Positions 1 through 8,409 of a DNA stretch of 64,000 nucleotides are shown here, piece after piece. Below the pieces are notes generated by a model. It ran no database searches, was not told where the DNA came from, and saw only the letters and a program-made list of their open reading frames with translations. How positions within the stretch are numbered: the first letter of the stretch is position 1; the number at the start of each line of letters is the position of its first letter. The DNA lies in the NCBI RefSeq assembly GCF_036346875.1, contig NZ_CP107852.1, forward strand, positions 2,604,001 to 2,668,000, read 5' to 3'. Source of the stretch: Nocardia sp. NBC_00508. Lineage in GTDB: Bacteria; Actinomycetota; Actinomycetes; Mycobacteriales; Mycobacteriaceae. A program made the translations under genes and the position numbers.

Positions 1-312
1 GCGGCCGACCGGGCCGAAGATGCGGGTGCCGCGCGGGTCGTTGTCCGGCTTGATGAGCACGGCCGCGTTCTCGTCGAAACGGATGTAGGAACCGTCCGGA
101 CGGCGGCGCTCCTTGGTGGTGCGCACGACGACGGCCTTGACGACGTCACCCCGCTTCACGTTGCCGCCGGGGATGGCGTCCTTCACGGTAGCGACGATGA
201 CATCGCCGATACCGGCATAGCGACGCGACGAACCGCCGAGAACGCGGATGCAGAGAATCTCCTTCGCACCCGTGTTGTCGGCGACGCGCAGTCGCGACTC
301 CTGCTGAATCAC
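1..312 (-). CDS. rplN: 50S ribosomal protein L14, partial (C-terminus beyond window)
   Basis: Reading leftwards from a GTG at 312-310, the frame gives a protein starting [19 protein letters not shown] and continuing through the [16 protein letters not shown] block typical of L14. About 104 of the usual 122 residues are present before the window edge, with no stop. A strong ribosome binding site (AAGGAGG, minus strand, complement of 321-327) supports the GTG start. L14 binds 23S rRNA in the large subunit. It is normally the first gene of the spc operon directly downstream of rpsQ. Here rpsQ lies 55.7 kb away at 56000-56272, so rplN must use its own promoter in 313-663. Confidence 0.96.
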   Translation of the reverse strand, partial: MIQQESRLRVADNTGAKEILCIRVLGGSSRRYAGIGDVIVATVKDAIPGGNVKRGDVVKAVVVRTTKERRRPDGSYIRFDENAAVLIKPDNDPRGTRIFGPVGR

Positions 313-663
313 TTCAGCGTCCTCCTTGACCTGGACGTTTAGCACGCCGGATTACCGACCCGACGGGCATGGTCGGTTGCCCTCCGGACGCGCGCCTGCC
401 AGCGGTTTCCTCGATCTGAGCGATAACGCGGAACCAACCACTGGGGGTTCACTGCCGGATTGCGGGCATAGCTCCCGCAGGCAACCGGTCTAGTGTATGG
501 GAATCCGCAGGTCGTTCCCAAATCGGGGTGCGTGCCGGCAGGCCGGCGACGGCACCCGGGCCACGTTTCCGGGCTGGACCGGCGCCTCGCCGGTAGCCTC
601 GGTGTCCTGCAAGGCTGCCTTTACGTACATCTGCGGCAACGCCGCGTCGGGGAGAGGACTCTC
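313..663. promoter_or_regulatory. divergent intergenic region: spc operon leader and peptidase promoter region
   Basis: This 351-bp stretch separates rplN (leftward) from the M13 peptidase (rightward). It holds the rplN Shine-Dalgarno at 321-327 and must contain the promoter for the spc operon, because the S10 operon is far away. No sigma-70-type hexamers stand out. The short open frames across it have no recognisable product. Confidence 0.5.
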
Positions 664-2712
664 GTGACATCAACCGGTCGTCCAGGCAAGCTGGACCGTC
701 GTGCCTTCCTGATCGCGCTCGGGGCGGTACCGGCCGCCGCCGCGCTGGTCGCCTGCTCGAACGACACCGAACCGGCGGGCAGGACGCTCAGTGGTGTCGA
801 CATGAGCGGGGCGGACGAGACGATCCGGCCCCAGGACGATCTGTACCGGCACGTCAACGGGAAGTGGCTGCGGGAGTACCAGCTGCCGCCGGACAAAGTC
901 GCCTTCGGCTCGACGAGCGAGGCCGCCGAGCGCACCCAGCAGCAGTTGCGGGAGATCATCGAGGGCATCGAGAACCCGGAACCCGGCTCGGAAGCCCAGC
1001 AGATCAAGGACCTCTACGACGCTCGGCTCGACTGGGACGAGATCGAGCGGCTGGGCATGACGCCGCTGTCGGGGCTGTTCGCCAAGATCGATGGTGCCGC
1101 CACCAAGGCGGACCTGGCGAAGGTGATGGCCGAGCTGCCGATCGGCGGGCTGATCGGACTCGGCATCGGCGTCGACCGGAAGAACTCCGACGCCTACATC
1201 CCTTCGGTCGGACAGTCCGGTCTCGGGCTCGGCGAGCAGTACTACCGGAAGCCGGAATACGCCGAGGTGCTCGGGCAGTATCGAGTCTTCCTCGAGCGCA
1301 TCGCGACGGGCGCCGGGCTCGCCGATCCGGACGGTATCGCGCAGCGCGTGTTCGATCTGGAGCAGCGCATCGCTCCCGCGCATTGGGACAACGTACGAAA
1401 CCGCGACACCGACGCGACGTACAACTTGTACAGCTGGGCTGATATGACCGCACTCGCCCCGGGGTTCGACTGGGACCCCTGGCTGGCGGGGAACACCGAC
1501 CGCCCGCGCGACCTGTTCGCGTCGATCGTGGTGAACCAGCCGTCCTACATCACGGCGGCAGGCCAGCTGTGGACCGAAGTCGACATCGCCACGTGGCGGG
1601 ACTATCTCAGGCTGTATGTGCTGCGGGAATTCGCGCCGTACCTGCCGAAAGCCATCAACGACGCGAATTTCGATTTCAAGGGCAAGGTGCTCAACGGGCA
1701 GGACGAGCGCCCGGAACGCTGGAAGTACGGGGTCGGCATGGTCGACGAACGGCTCGGCGAACAGCTAGGGAAACTCTATGTGGCCGAGCACTTTCCGCCG
1801 GATGCCAAGGAGCGCGCCAAGGAAATGCTCGCCGACGTCGTCGCGGCCTACCGGGAGAACTTCACCAATTCCACCTGGATGTCGCCCACGACCAGGACGG
1901 CGTCACTGGCGAAACTGGACAAGATCGATCCCAAGATCGGGTACCCGGACAAGTGGATCGACTACTCCAAGCTGAAGATCACCAGGGGCAAGCTGATCGA
2001 ATCTTTGCTCGCGGTCAACGATTTCGAGGTCAAGCGCGCCTTCGCGCGACTCGGGACCCCGGTCGACAAGGCCGAATGGGGGATGTCGCCGCAGACGGTG
2101 AACGCCTATTACTCGGCGACTTCCAACCAGATCGTCTTCCCGGCCGCATACCTCCAGCCCCCGTTCTTCGACAAAGACGCACTGGCCGCGGTCAACTTCG
2201 GCGCGGTCGGGTCGACCATCGGTCACGAAATCGGCCACGGCTTCGACGACCAAGGTTCCAAATACGATGGCGACGGCAACCGGCGTGACTGGTGGACTCC
2301 GGAGGACCGAGCCGCGTTCGACGCCAAGGCCAAGCAACTGGTCGAGCAGTACAACGTGCTGGTCCCCGAGGGCCTCGAGCCGAACCAGCACGTCAACGGC
2401 GAACTCACCGTCGGGGAGAACCTCGCCGACCTGCGCGGCCTGCAGATCACCCTGGCCGCCTTCCGCATCGCCGAAAAGCGCCGCGGTATCGACAACCCCG
2501 ACTACCGCACCATGTTCCTGTCCTGGGCCCGCAGCTGGCGGGAAAAGCAGACGGAGGAACTCACCATCCGCTTACTCGCCGGTGACACCCACTCCCCCGC
2601 CGAATTCCGCTGCAACCAGGTCGTACGCAACCTGGAGGAGTTCTACAAAACCTTCGAGGTGAAGGAAGGCGACGAACTCTTCCTACCCGCCGACCAGCGC
2701 GTCACATTCTGA
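664..2712 (+). CDS. M13-family (neprilysin-like) zinc metallopeptidase, predicted lipoprotein
   Basis: This 682-residue protein begins at GTG 664, just after a purine-rich GGGGAGAGGA stretch. The frame stays open upstream to 493, but that extension is unlike any signal peptide. The N-terminus has a DRRAFL motif, a hydrophobic segment and a lipobox-like LVAC, so export (possibly Tat-dependent) and lipid anchoring are likely. The zinc site is HEIGH (about residues 521-525) with the third ligand in ENLAD (about 585-589), and the architecture matches the M13 family (PepO, neprilysin, mycobacterial Zmp1). The active-site residues look intact. It probably degrades peptides at the cell surface; the substrate is unknown. 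Its 3' end overlaps the convergent gene at 2643-3641 by 70 bp. Confidence 0.92.
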   Translation: MTSTGRPGKLDRRAFLIALGAVPAAAALVACSNDTEPAGRTLSGVDMSGADETIRPQDDLYRHVNGKWLREYQLPPDKVAFGSTSEAAERTQQQLREIIEGIENPEPGSEAQQIKDLYDARLDWDEIERLGMTPLSGLFAKIDGAATKADLAKVMAELPIGGLIGLGIGVDRKNSDAYIPSVGQSGLGLGEQYYRKPEYAEVLGQYRVFLERIATGAGLADPDGIAQRVFDLEQRIAPAHWDNVRNRDTDATYNLYSWADMTALAPGFDWDPWLAGNTDRPRDLFASIVVNQPSYITAAGQLWTEVDIATWRDYLRLYVLREFAPYLPKAINDANFDFKGKVLNGQDERPERWKYGVGMVDERLGEQLGKLYVAEHFPPDAKERAKEMLADVVAAYRENFTNSTWMSPTTRTASLAKLDKIDPKIGYPDKWIDYSKLKITRGKLIESLLAVNDFEVKRAFARLGTPVDKAEWGMSPQTVNAYYSATSNQIVFPAAYLQPPFFDKDALAAVNFGAVGSTIGHEIGHGFDDQGSKYDGDGNRRDWWTPEDRAAFDAKAKQLVEQYNVLVPEGLEPNQHVNGELTVGENLADLRGLQITLAAFRIAEKRRGIDNPDYRTMFLSWARSWREKQTEELTIRLLAGDTHSPAEFRCNQVVRNLEEFYKTFEVKEGDELFLPADQRVTF

Positions 2713-3641
2713 CCCGCCGAACGGAGTGGAATGGCGGCTCGGGCCCGCCTCGCAGCCGCCATTTCACTGCGCTCGATCGCACACCGGATGGGCGCCGTGA
2801 AGTGGTGCGGGTGGTGGTAGACGTCGGTCGCGGTGGCGTAGTAGATGGTCCAGCCTTCGGTAGTCAGCCAGTTGTGGCGCGGATTGTCACGCATCGCGGC
2901 ATCGTGCCCGGAATGCCATGCGGCGCTGTCGTATTCCAGGCCGATCCGCCATTGCCGCCATCCGAGATCGATCCGGCGGAGTCCGTCCGAGGTCGGCACC
3001 TCGAGTTGCGGCTCGGGCGGCGGTAGGCCCGCGTCGATGCAGCACAGCCGGGCGCGCGACTCCATGGGTGACTCGGACCGGCCATCCGCCAGCTCGATCA
3101 ACTCGGCAGCTTGTCGACGACCGCGCCGTCCGGTGTGCTTGCCGATTTCGTCGGCGAGCACAGCGAGCGAGATGCCACTACGTAGCGCCGCGTCCAGAGT
3201 TGCAAGCGCGTCCATGCGGGTCAGAGTGCGGGCGAGGTCTGCGGCGGTACGGTGGGCATTCGTGACTACTGTCCCGCGGACCAACCCCAATTCCGCTGGA
3301 TCGACCCGATCGCGATGCACGACCAGCCGGTTGTAGCGGGAGGCTTGAACGCCGAGAACATCGGTCGGCTGATCTGTGCGGACCGCGAACCCGTGCAGCT
3401 CGGCGGCGGTGTTGTAAGCGGCGGCCAGTGACACCAGTCCCATCGACAAACGCGCCGCCTCGACACGAAGTTCGGGTGATGGCGGTGTGGTTGCCTCGCG
3501 GTACACCCCCTGGAAGACCCGCACCCACTCCCCGCGGTCGATACGAGCGCGTAGCTCAGCACGGGTGTACTCGCACAGCACCTGCCGCGCGGTGAACACG
3601 CCGAACTGCTTGTCCCGCAATTGCTCCAAACCGGGTCGCAT
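2643..3641 (-). CDS. AbiEi-antitoxin-like / DUF559 domain protein
   Basis: A protein of about 332 residues, starting at the ATG at 3641 (MRPGLEQLRDKQFG); an upstream ATG at 3680 gives a 13-residue extension with no support. The N-terminal part (about 1-60) resembles the winged-helix domain of AbiEi-type antitoxins that begins many actinobacterial proteins of this type. The C-terminal part (about 200-300), with GLEYDSAAWHSG and a following RDNPRHNWL segment, resembles the DUF559/Vsr-like endonuclease fold. No AbiEii partner toxin lies beside it, so a toxin-antitoxin role is not supported. The last 23 codons or so are antisense to the end of the peptidase gene. Function unknown. Confidence 0.75.
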   Translation of the reverse strand: MRPGLEQLRDKQFGVFTARQVLCEYTRAELRARIDRGEWVRVFQGVYREATTPPSPELRVEAARLSMGLVSLAAAYNTAAELHGFAVRTDQPTDVLGVQASRYNRLVVHRDRVDPAELGLVRGTVVTNAHRTAADLARTLTRMDALATLDAALRSGISLAVLADEIGKHTGRRGRRQAAELIELADGRSESPMESRARLCCIDAGLPPPEPQLEVPTSDGLRRIDLGWRQWRIGLEYDSAAWHSGHDAAMRDNPRHNWLTTEGWTIYYATATDVYHHPHHFTAPIRCAIERSEMAAARRARAAIPLRSAGQNVTRWSAGRKSSSPSFTSKVL

Positions 3642-3790
3642 GCATTCAGCCTGCTTCGCCTCCCGCCCCACCCACCGCACCCCACCAGCACCTCCCCCGC
3701 CTCTGTGGATAACCGGCCGGGTGTGGAATCCTCAGCGAGCGTAGTGAAAAGGTGGTTCGGGAGGACCCACGAGCCACCATTCGACTCCCG

Positions 3791-4447
3791 TCACGAGAGC
3801 AGGCCGGTGATGAGGGCGCGGAGGCCGGGTTCGTAGGTGTTCTGGGTGGTCAGGGTGAGGTAGTCGGGGCCGAGGGTGGCCAGTCGGGGGTAGGTTTCGG
3901 TGTCCAGGTCGGCGAAGACCTGGGCGCGAAAGGTGGCGCGGTTCTCTGCGGCGCGGCGGGTGGATCTCGCGCGCACGATGAGGTCGCCCGCCGTGTAGTG
4001 CCAGATGGTGCGGTATGCCTGGACCGCACGCTCCAGCGAGAGACCGCAGGCGACGAAGCCATCGATGATGGACTCGCTGACCCACAGCGCGGAGACGCCG
4101 AAAAGGTCGTCGGCGGCGAGGATTTCGACGATCCACGGGCGAGCTGCGAGCACGTCGTGCATGGCTTGCGCCGCGATGCGGATGCGCTCCTGCGGGTCTT
4201 CCGGCAGATCCGGCCAGACCACCTGGTCGGCGTAATCGTTGAGGAGCAGCCGGAGCAGGTCTTCCTTGTCTCGGACGTGGTGATACAGCGCCATCGGCGT
4301 GCAGCTGAGCTCGGCGGCCAGGCGGCGCATGGTCAGCTTCTCCACACCCTCGGCATCGATCACCGCGTTGGCCACGGAGACGATCTCCGCGCGGGAGATC
4401 CGCGCAGGTCGCCCGGTGCGCTGGGGCTGCGATGTCGGACTCGGCAT
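3791..4447 (-). CDS. TetR-family transcriptional regulator
   Basis: About 218 residues starting at ATG 4447 (MPSPTSQ) behind a GGAG; an in-frame ATG at 4465 would add six residues. The N-terminal HTH is clear: ISRAEIVSVANAVIDAEG, then LTMRRLAAELSCTPMALYHH. The rest is a ligand-binding TetR C-terminal domain. It is transcribed divergently from the cupin gene at 4544, and a near-perfect palindrome between them (4503-4530) is the probable operator, so it most likely represses itself and the cupin gene. The inducer is unknown. Confidence 0.9.
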   Translation of the reverse strand: MPSPTSQPQRTGRPARISRAEIVSVANAVIDAEGVEKLTMRRLAAELSCTPMALYHHVRDKEDLLRLLLNDYADQVVWPDLPEDPQERIRIAAQAMHDVLAARPWIVEILAADDLFGVSALWVSESIIDGFVACGLSLERAVQAYRTIWHYTAGDLIVRARSTRRAAENRATFRAQVFADLDTETYPRLATLGPDYLTLTTQNTYEPGLRALITGLLS

Positions 4448-4502
4448 GGCTCCATCATCACCCATCGAGCCGCACGGATGTGGACAAGGGGCAACCCATC
4501 GG

Positions 4503-4530
4503 TTAGTTTTTATACACGTACAAAAACTAA
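4503..4530. promoter_or_regulatory. palindromic operator of the TetR/cupin pair
   Basis: TTAGTTTTTATA (4503-4514), a 4-nt spacer CACG, then TACAAAAACTAA (4519-4530). The 12-bp arms differ at one position. The site lies between the divergent TetR (start 4447) and cupin (start 4544) genes and ends 13 nt before the cupin ATG. It is strikingly AT-rich for this genome. Confidence 0.75.
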
Positions 4531-4543
4531 GGAAAGGAAAGCG

Positions 4544-4933
4544 ATGACCTCCACACCGATCGATCTGTTCGACCTCGGACTGCACTTCCACGCGACCGGC
4601 GACGTGCGAGCCGCGCAACGGCGCATGAACAGCGGCGACGGCGGCTGGCAGCTCGCCACCTTCCATGTCGAATCCGATGCCGACGTGCACGCCGATCATT
4701 GGGAAGTCCACCCCGCCGGCGACGAGGCAGTGTGCTGTTTGACCGGCGCACTGCGGCTCTATCTGCGACCGGAGCATCCCGCCGATGACGAGTCGATGAT
4801 CCGCCTCACCGCGGGCACCGCGTTCGTCGTTCCCCGAAACCGCTGGCACCGCATCGAACTCGATGAACCTTCCGACATCATGTCGATCGGCCTGCGCCAG
4901 GACACCCGCCAGGAGACCGTCGCCGCGAGCTGA
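4544..4933 (+). CDS. cupin-domain protein
   Basis: 129 residues from ATG 4544 behind GGAAAGGAAAG. The conserved cupin core is visible: ADVHADHWEVHPAGDEAVCC (metal-site His and Glu residues, about 45-65), followed by AFVVPRNRWHRIEL (about 89-102). It is a small single-domain beta-barrel, metal-binding in most relatives. The divergent TetR gene and the palindrome at 4503-4530 indicate ligand-controlled expression. The substrate cannot be deduced. Confidence 0.85.
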   Translation: MTSTPIDLFDLGLHFHATGDVRAAQRRMNSGDGGWQLATFHVESDADVHADHWEVHPAGDEAVCCLTGALRLYLRPEHPADDESMIRLTAGTAFVVPRNRWHRIELDEPSDIMSIGLRQDTRQETVAAS

Positions 4934-5041
4934 CCCGCGCACATCGATTCCCGCACACGATGCGTGGGCGGAAATCGGACTGGTCAGCGCGACGTCCGAT
5001 AACCGCCGGTGCCGCGATCGTTCGGTCGCCAGACTGGCGAC

Positions 5042-5482
5042 ATGACGCGGACGACGACCGACCCGATGACCGTGCTGACCGGAATGTACGCGGCCGAGGC
5101 GAAATACCTGGCGGCAGGCGGCCCGGGCAACGCCTCGTTCGACCTGCTCGCCCCGTTTTTCGCCCCTACCGTGGTGCTCCATCAGGCCGAAAGCCTGCCG
5201 TACGGCGGGACCTGGCGCGGCCACGAAGGCATGGAGCGCTTCTTCCTCGCGATGAGCAACACCTGGGAGAAGTTCGACCTGCTCGACCAACGATTCCTGG
5301 CGACCGGCGACGCCACGGTGGTGCGTACCGAAGTGCACGCGCGTGCCCGCGCGACCGGCCGGGAACTCTCCTTCGCGATCCTGCAGACGATCACCTTCGC
5401 CGACGGCCGAATCGCCGAGGTGTACCCCTTCTACTGGGACACCGCGGCAATCGCGGCAGCATGTGGAGGATCGAACGGGTAA
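5042..5482 (+). CDS. SnoaL/NTF2-like protein
   Basis: 146 residues from ATG 5042; the frame extends to 5009 but those residues are not typical of the fold. The pattern fits the NTF2-like alpha-plus-beta barrel: LTGMYAAEAKYLAAG near the start, GTWRGHEGMERFF in the middle, and TFADGRIAEVYPFYWD near the end. Such proteins are small isomerases, hydrolases or ligand binders. No catalytic assignment is possible. Its last 52 bp overlap the convergent membrane-protein gene ending at 5431. Confidence 0.8.
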   Translation: MTRTTTDPMTVLTGMYAAEAKYLAAGGPGNASFDLLAPFFAPTVVLHQAESLPYGGTWRGHEGMERFFLAMSNTWEKFDLLDQRFLATGDATVVRTEVHARARATGRELSFAILQTITFADGRIAEVYPFYWDTAAIAAACGGSNG

Positions 5483-6561
5483 TGGAGGGCCGCGATCGCC
5501 TTCGGCCATTCGTGCGCGAGTTCGAGCAGATACCGCAACTCCGCCTCGCGATCGCGGGGCTCCTGCACCGCACGCCGAGCGGGGAAGGTAGCTGCCGGTG
5601 GGTTGCCGGCACATTTCGCTCGTACGGCCCGCGCCACCTGGCGCGCATAGCCACGCATTTCGTTGTCGCATTCGGCGGGCGGGCCGGGATCGGGGCATTC
5701 GGGCATGAACGGCTTCAGGTGCAGCAGCGCGTCCCAGATCTCGACGGTCATCCGGTAGAGCCGAGAGGCGGGCTCTCCCGGAGCGGAATGGTCACCGAGC
5801 AGAACGACTTCCGGCACCGCTGCGGTCAGGTCTCGCCACAGCGGTCGCAGGCGACGGCAGGTGCGGCCGGTCCGATCCCATCCTGCCCGCGCCAGCAGCA
5901 CGGTTACCAGGGGGATCGCAGTCAACATGGTGATGGCGAATTGCATGAGGAAGGCCACGACAGCCCAGACGGTGCCCGTCTCACTCGGCTTCATACCAGC
6001 AAGTGAGCGGCCGAGCATGCTAACAAACGAGGCCGACCAGTAGATCGAGAACGCCAGTAATGCCGCGTAGGTGAGTTTTTCACTGATCGAGGAGCCCGCG
6101 ACGCGCAGCTCGCGCACGCAGGCGCGCCCGAGGAGGAATCCGCTGAATGCCCCAGGAAATGCGGACAACGTCCAAACCACTTCGGCGTAGTGGATCCCGA
6201 ACGCGCCATGGATGACCAGTGTCCCGAGTATCGGAGAAATGACGACGGCGGCCGATATCGAGTCGTATCGGCGCTGACGTCGGCGCGCGCTCGCCGGATC
6301 CGCACCGTCGAGGAGCTGGGCCAGGCCGTAAAAACTGGCGAGTGCCATCAGAGTACCGCCGAGGTACAGACATCGCGCGAGGTCGGGACGATGCAACGCG
6401 GAGGCGGCCTCGTACAGCAGGATAGCGACGAGGGTCCAGCTCCACGCACGGTTGATCAGCCGATCGGTGCTCGTCTTGTTGACGAGAAGCCACCGCCCCA
6501 TCGTCATGAGCCCGACGAAGACGGCGACCGACATCAGAACCGAAGCCGGAACAGCGTTCAT
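5431..6561 (-). CDS. MAB_1171c-like seven-helix membrane protein with DUF6545-like C-terminus (copy 1)
   Basis: 376 residues starting at ATG 6561 (MNAVPASVLMS); the open frame reaches 6981 but the upstream part is not membrane-like. Seven hydrophobic helices fill the first 240 residues or so. A soluble C-terminal domain follows, with the signature CRRLRPLWRDLTAAVPEVVL. This matches the actinobacterial MAB_1171c putative transporter family with a DUF6545 tail. It is a close paralogue of the next gene (6743-7912), sharing long identical blocks, so the two arose by tandem duplication. The role is unknown; no partner regulator is adjacent. Confidence 0.78.
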   Translation of the reverse strand: MNAVPASVLMSVAVFVGLMTMGRWLLVNKTSTDRLINRAWSWTLVAILLYEAASALHRPDLARCLYLGGTLMALASFYGLAQLLDGADPASARRRQRRYDSISAAVVISPILGTLVIHGAFGIHYAEVVWTLSAFPGAFSGFLLGRACVRELRVAGSSISEKLTYAALLAFSIYWSASFVSMLGRSLAGMKPSETGTVWAVVAFLMQFAITMLTAIPLVTVLLARAGWDRTGRTCRRLRPLWRDLTAAVPEVVLLGDHSAPGEPASRLYRMTVEIWDALLHLKPFMPECPDPGPPAECDNEMRGYARQVARAVRAKCAGNPPAATFPARRAVQEPRDREAELRYLLELAHEWPKAIAALHYPFDPPHAAAIAAVSQ

Positions 6562-6742
6562 CGCGCTCGACAGTAGGTTGTCGGACTTTCCGCGTCCAGC
6601 TCGCGGCTGGAAGAGCAGCGCCATGCTGGGTGCAGATCGACCTCCGGAACCGCTGTGGGGCGATCGCGCCACAACGGCCTCCTCGAAGTGGCACTTCGTA
6701 TCGGGATGGAAGGTAATCCCGGTGCGGGCGTGGGGAATCCGT

Positions 6743-7912
6743 CTATCGGAGAGGTCCTGTGGGCGTGAGATGGCGGACGGCTGAGCCGAACCTGCGGTTG
6801 AGATAGTAGGGACTCGGCTGGCTATTTCCAGGCTGTTCCCCAGCAACTTTCGACCATGCAGAGGCGAGTTCGAGAAGATAGCGCAATTCCGCGGCCCGAT
6901 CGCGGGGCTCGGAATGTGCCGCGCTTCGAGCGGCCGGGTTGACGGCCGGTGTATCGCCGTCGCGCTTCGCTCGCACGGCACGCGCCAGTTGGAGTGCGTA
7001 GCCGCGAACGTCGTTGCCGATCTCGGCAGCAGTGCTGCGCTCAGGTGATTCCGGCAGGTATGGCTTCAGGTGCAGCAGTGCGTCCCAGATCTCTACGGTC
7101 ATTCGGTACAGCCGGGCAGCGGATTCCGATGGAGCCGAATGATCGTGGAGCAGGACGACTTCCGGCACCGTGGCGGTCAGGTCGCGCCACAGCGGCCGCA
7201 GGCGGCGGCAGGTGCGCCCCGCCCGATCCCATCCCGCCCGGGCCAGCAGCACCACGACCAGCGGGATCGCGGTGAAGAGGGTCACCGCCAGCAGCATGAG
7301 GAAGGCAAGGACAGCCCAGACCTTTCCCGGCTCGCTCGGCGGCGTACCGGCGAGCGAGCGGACGATCATGATCACCGAGCTGACCGACCAGTAGACCGAG
7401 AACGCCAGTAACACCGCATAAGTGAGCCGCTCCCTGGCCGAGGTGCCCGCGACGCGCAGTTCGCGGATGCAGGCCCGGCCGAAGACAAGACCGCCATAGA
7501 TCGCCGGAAGCGTCGAGAGCGTCCAGACGACTTCGGCATAGTCGAACCGCAACGCGCCATGGATAATCGGTGTGCCCAGTACTACGGAAACACCGACGGC
7601 GGCGAACGCCGAATCGTATCGGCGTTGACGCCGGTAGGCAGCTTCGGCGTCGGCGCCGCCGACGAGCCGGGCGAGCCCGTAAAAGCTGGCGGTGGCCATC
7701 AGACCGACACCGAGGAACAGACGCCGCGCGAGGTCGGGGTCATGCCATGCCGACGCGACCTCGTACGACACGATCGCGACCAGCATCCAGCTCCATATTC
7801 GATTGATCAGCCGATCGGCGATCGTGTCATTGACGAAAAGCCACCGGCCGACCGTCATCAATGCGAGGCAGACGGCAACCGACACCACAATCGAAGTCGG
7901 AACAGTGCTCAT
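6743..7912 (-). CDS. MAB_1171c-like seven-helix membrane protein with DUF6545-like C-terminus (copy 2)
   Basis: 389 residues from ATG 7912 (MSTVPTSIVVSV). Same architecture as its neighbour: seven predicted membrane helices, then a cytosolic domain with CRRLRPLWRDLTATVPEVVL and YRMTVEIWDALLHLKP. It lies 181 bp upstream of copy 1 in the same direction. Its C-terminal tail is longer (ends YYLNRRFGSAVRHLTPTG). An iron box at 8098-8116 is 187 bp upstream but more plausibly serves the rightward siderophore genes. Confidence 0.78.
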   Translation of the reverse strand: MSTVPTSIVVSVAVCLALMTVGRWLFVNDTIADRLINRIWSWMLVAIVSYEVASAWHDPDLARRLFLGVGLMATASFYGLARLVGGADAEAAYRRQRRYDSAFAAVGVSVVLGTPIIHGALRFDYAEVVWTLSTLPAIYGGLVFGRACIRELRVAGTSARERLTYAVLLAFSVYWSVSSVIMIVRSLAGTPPSEPGKVWAVLAFLMLLAVTLFTAIPLVVVLLARAGWDRAGRTCRRLRPLWRDLTATVPEVVLLHDHSAPSESAARLYRMTVEIWDALLHLKPYLPESPERSTAAEIGNDVRGYALQLARAVRAKRDGDTPAVNPAARSAAHSEPRDRAAELRYLLELASAWSKVAGEQPGNSQPSPYYLNRRFGSAVRHLTPTGPLR

Positions 7913-8097
7913 CACGGTCGACACTAGGTCGTCGAACGGGGCAGGCCAACTCGAGCACGAAAGCAGCACAAAAGGCCCGTCCGGCCCAAGCCAAACCGGC
8001 AACCGCCGGGCTATAACGCACCGTCCGCGGTGCCCCACCGCGTTGGACGAGATGGAATCCGTGCGCCGATCCGGCACAGCAGGCGGCCACGTCAAAA

Positions 8098-8116
8098 ATA
8101 GGTTAGGCAAACCTAT
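8098..8116. promoter_or_regulatory. IdeR/DtxR-type iron box (upstream of carrier/mbtK-like genes)
   Basis: TAGGTTAGGCAAACCTA at 8099-8115 matches the mycobacterial consensus TTAGGTTAGSCTAACCTAA at 16 of 19 positions by hand alignment. It lies 78 bp before the start of the small carrier-like gene at 8194 and should make that operon iron-repressed. Confidence 0.85.
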
Positions 8117-8193
8117 ATATTCTGGGATAGGCTTCCGGTCGGCAGTGTCGGCCCGCGGCATGCGGCGCGATCGAGGAGTGACAACGGCGGCAG

Positions 8194-8409
8194 ATGGAGC
8201 CAGCACAGCAACGAGAGAATCCGGCCGGACATACGCGGGCGATCGGCCCGGAACAGGTCCGGGCCGCGATCACGCAACAACTCGGCATTCCCGCCGACGA
8301 GATCGGCGACCACGACGATCGCATCCGGCTCCGGCTGGATTCTCATCCGCACGATGAAGCCGACCGATGGCTCGCGCGACGCTCTCGAACAACCCTAAGG
8401 GAGATGTAA
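8194..8409 (+). CDS. truncated aryl/peptidyl carrier-domain protein
   Basis: 71 residues. After an N-terminal leader, the segment RAAITQQLGIPADEIGDHDD followed by RIRLRLDSH resembles helix I and the phosphopantetheine loop of NRPS aryl carrier domains. The usual GLDSI motif reads RLDSH: the Ser is kept and the preceding Gly is replaced by Arg. Then RWLARRSRTTLREM parallels the helix II-III region, and the protein stops before the last helix. The stop codon overlaps the start of the mbtK-like gene (TAATG at 8407-8411), so the two are translationally coupled. It is either a decayed carrier domain kept as a translated leader or a minimal protein with a new role. Confidence 0.55.
   Translation: MEPAQQRENPAGHTRAIGPEQVRAAITQQLGIPADEIGDHDDRIRLRLDSHPHDEADRWLARRSRTTLREM

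Noticed and set aside
4448..5698. Upstream part of a 635-codon minus-strand frame ending at 3791
   Set aside because: Only the last 218 codons (TetR) are real; the rest is antisense to the cupin and SnoaL-like genes.
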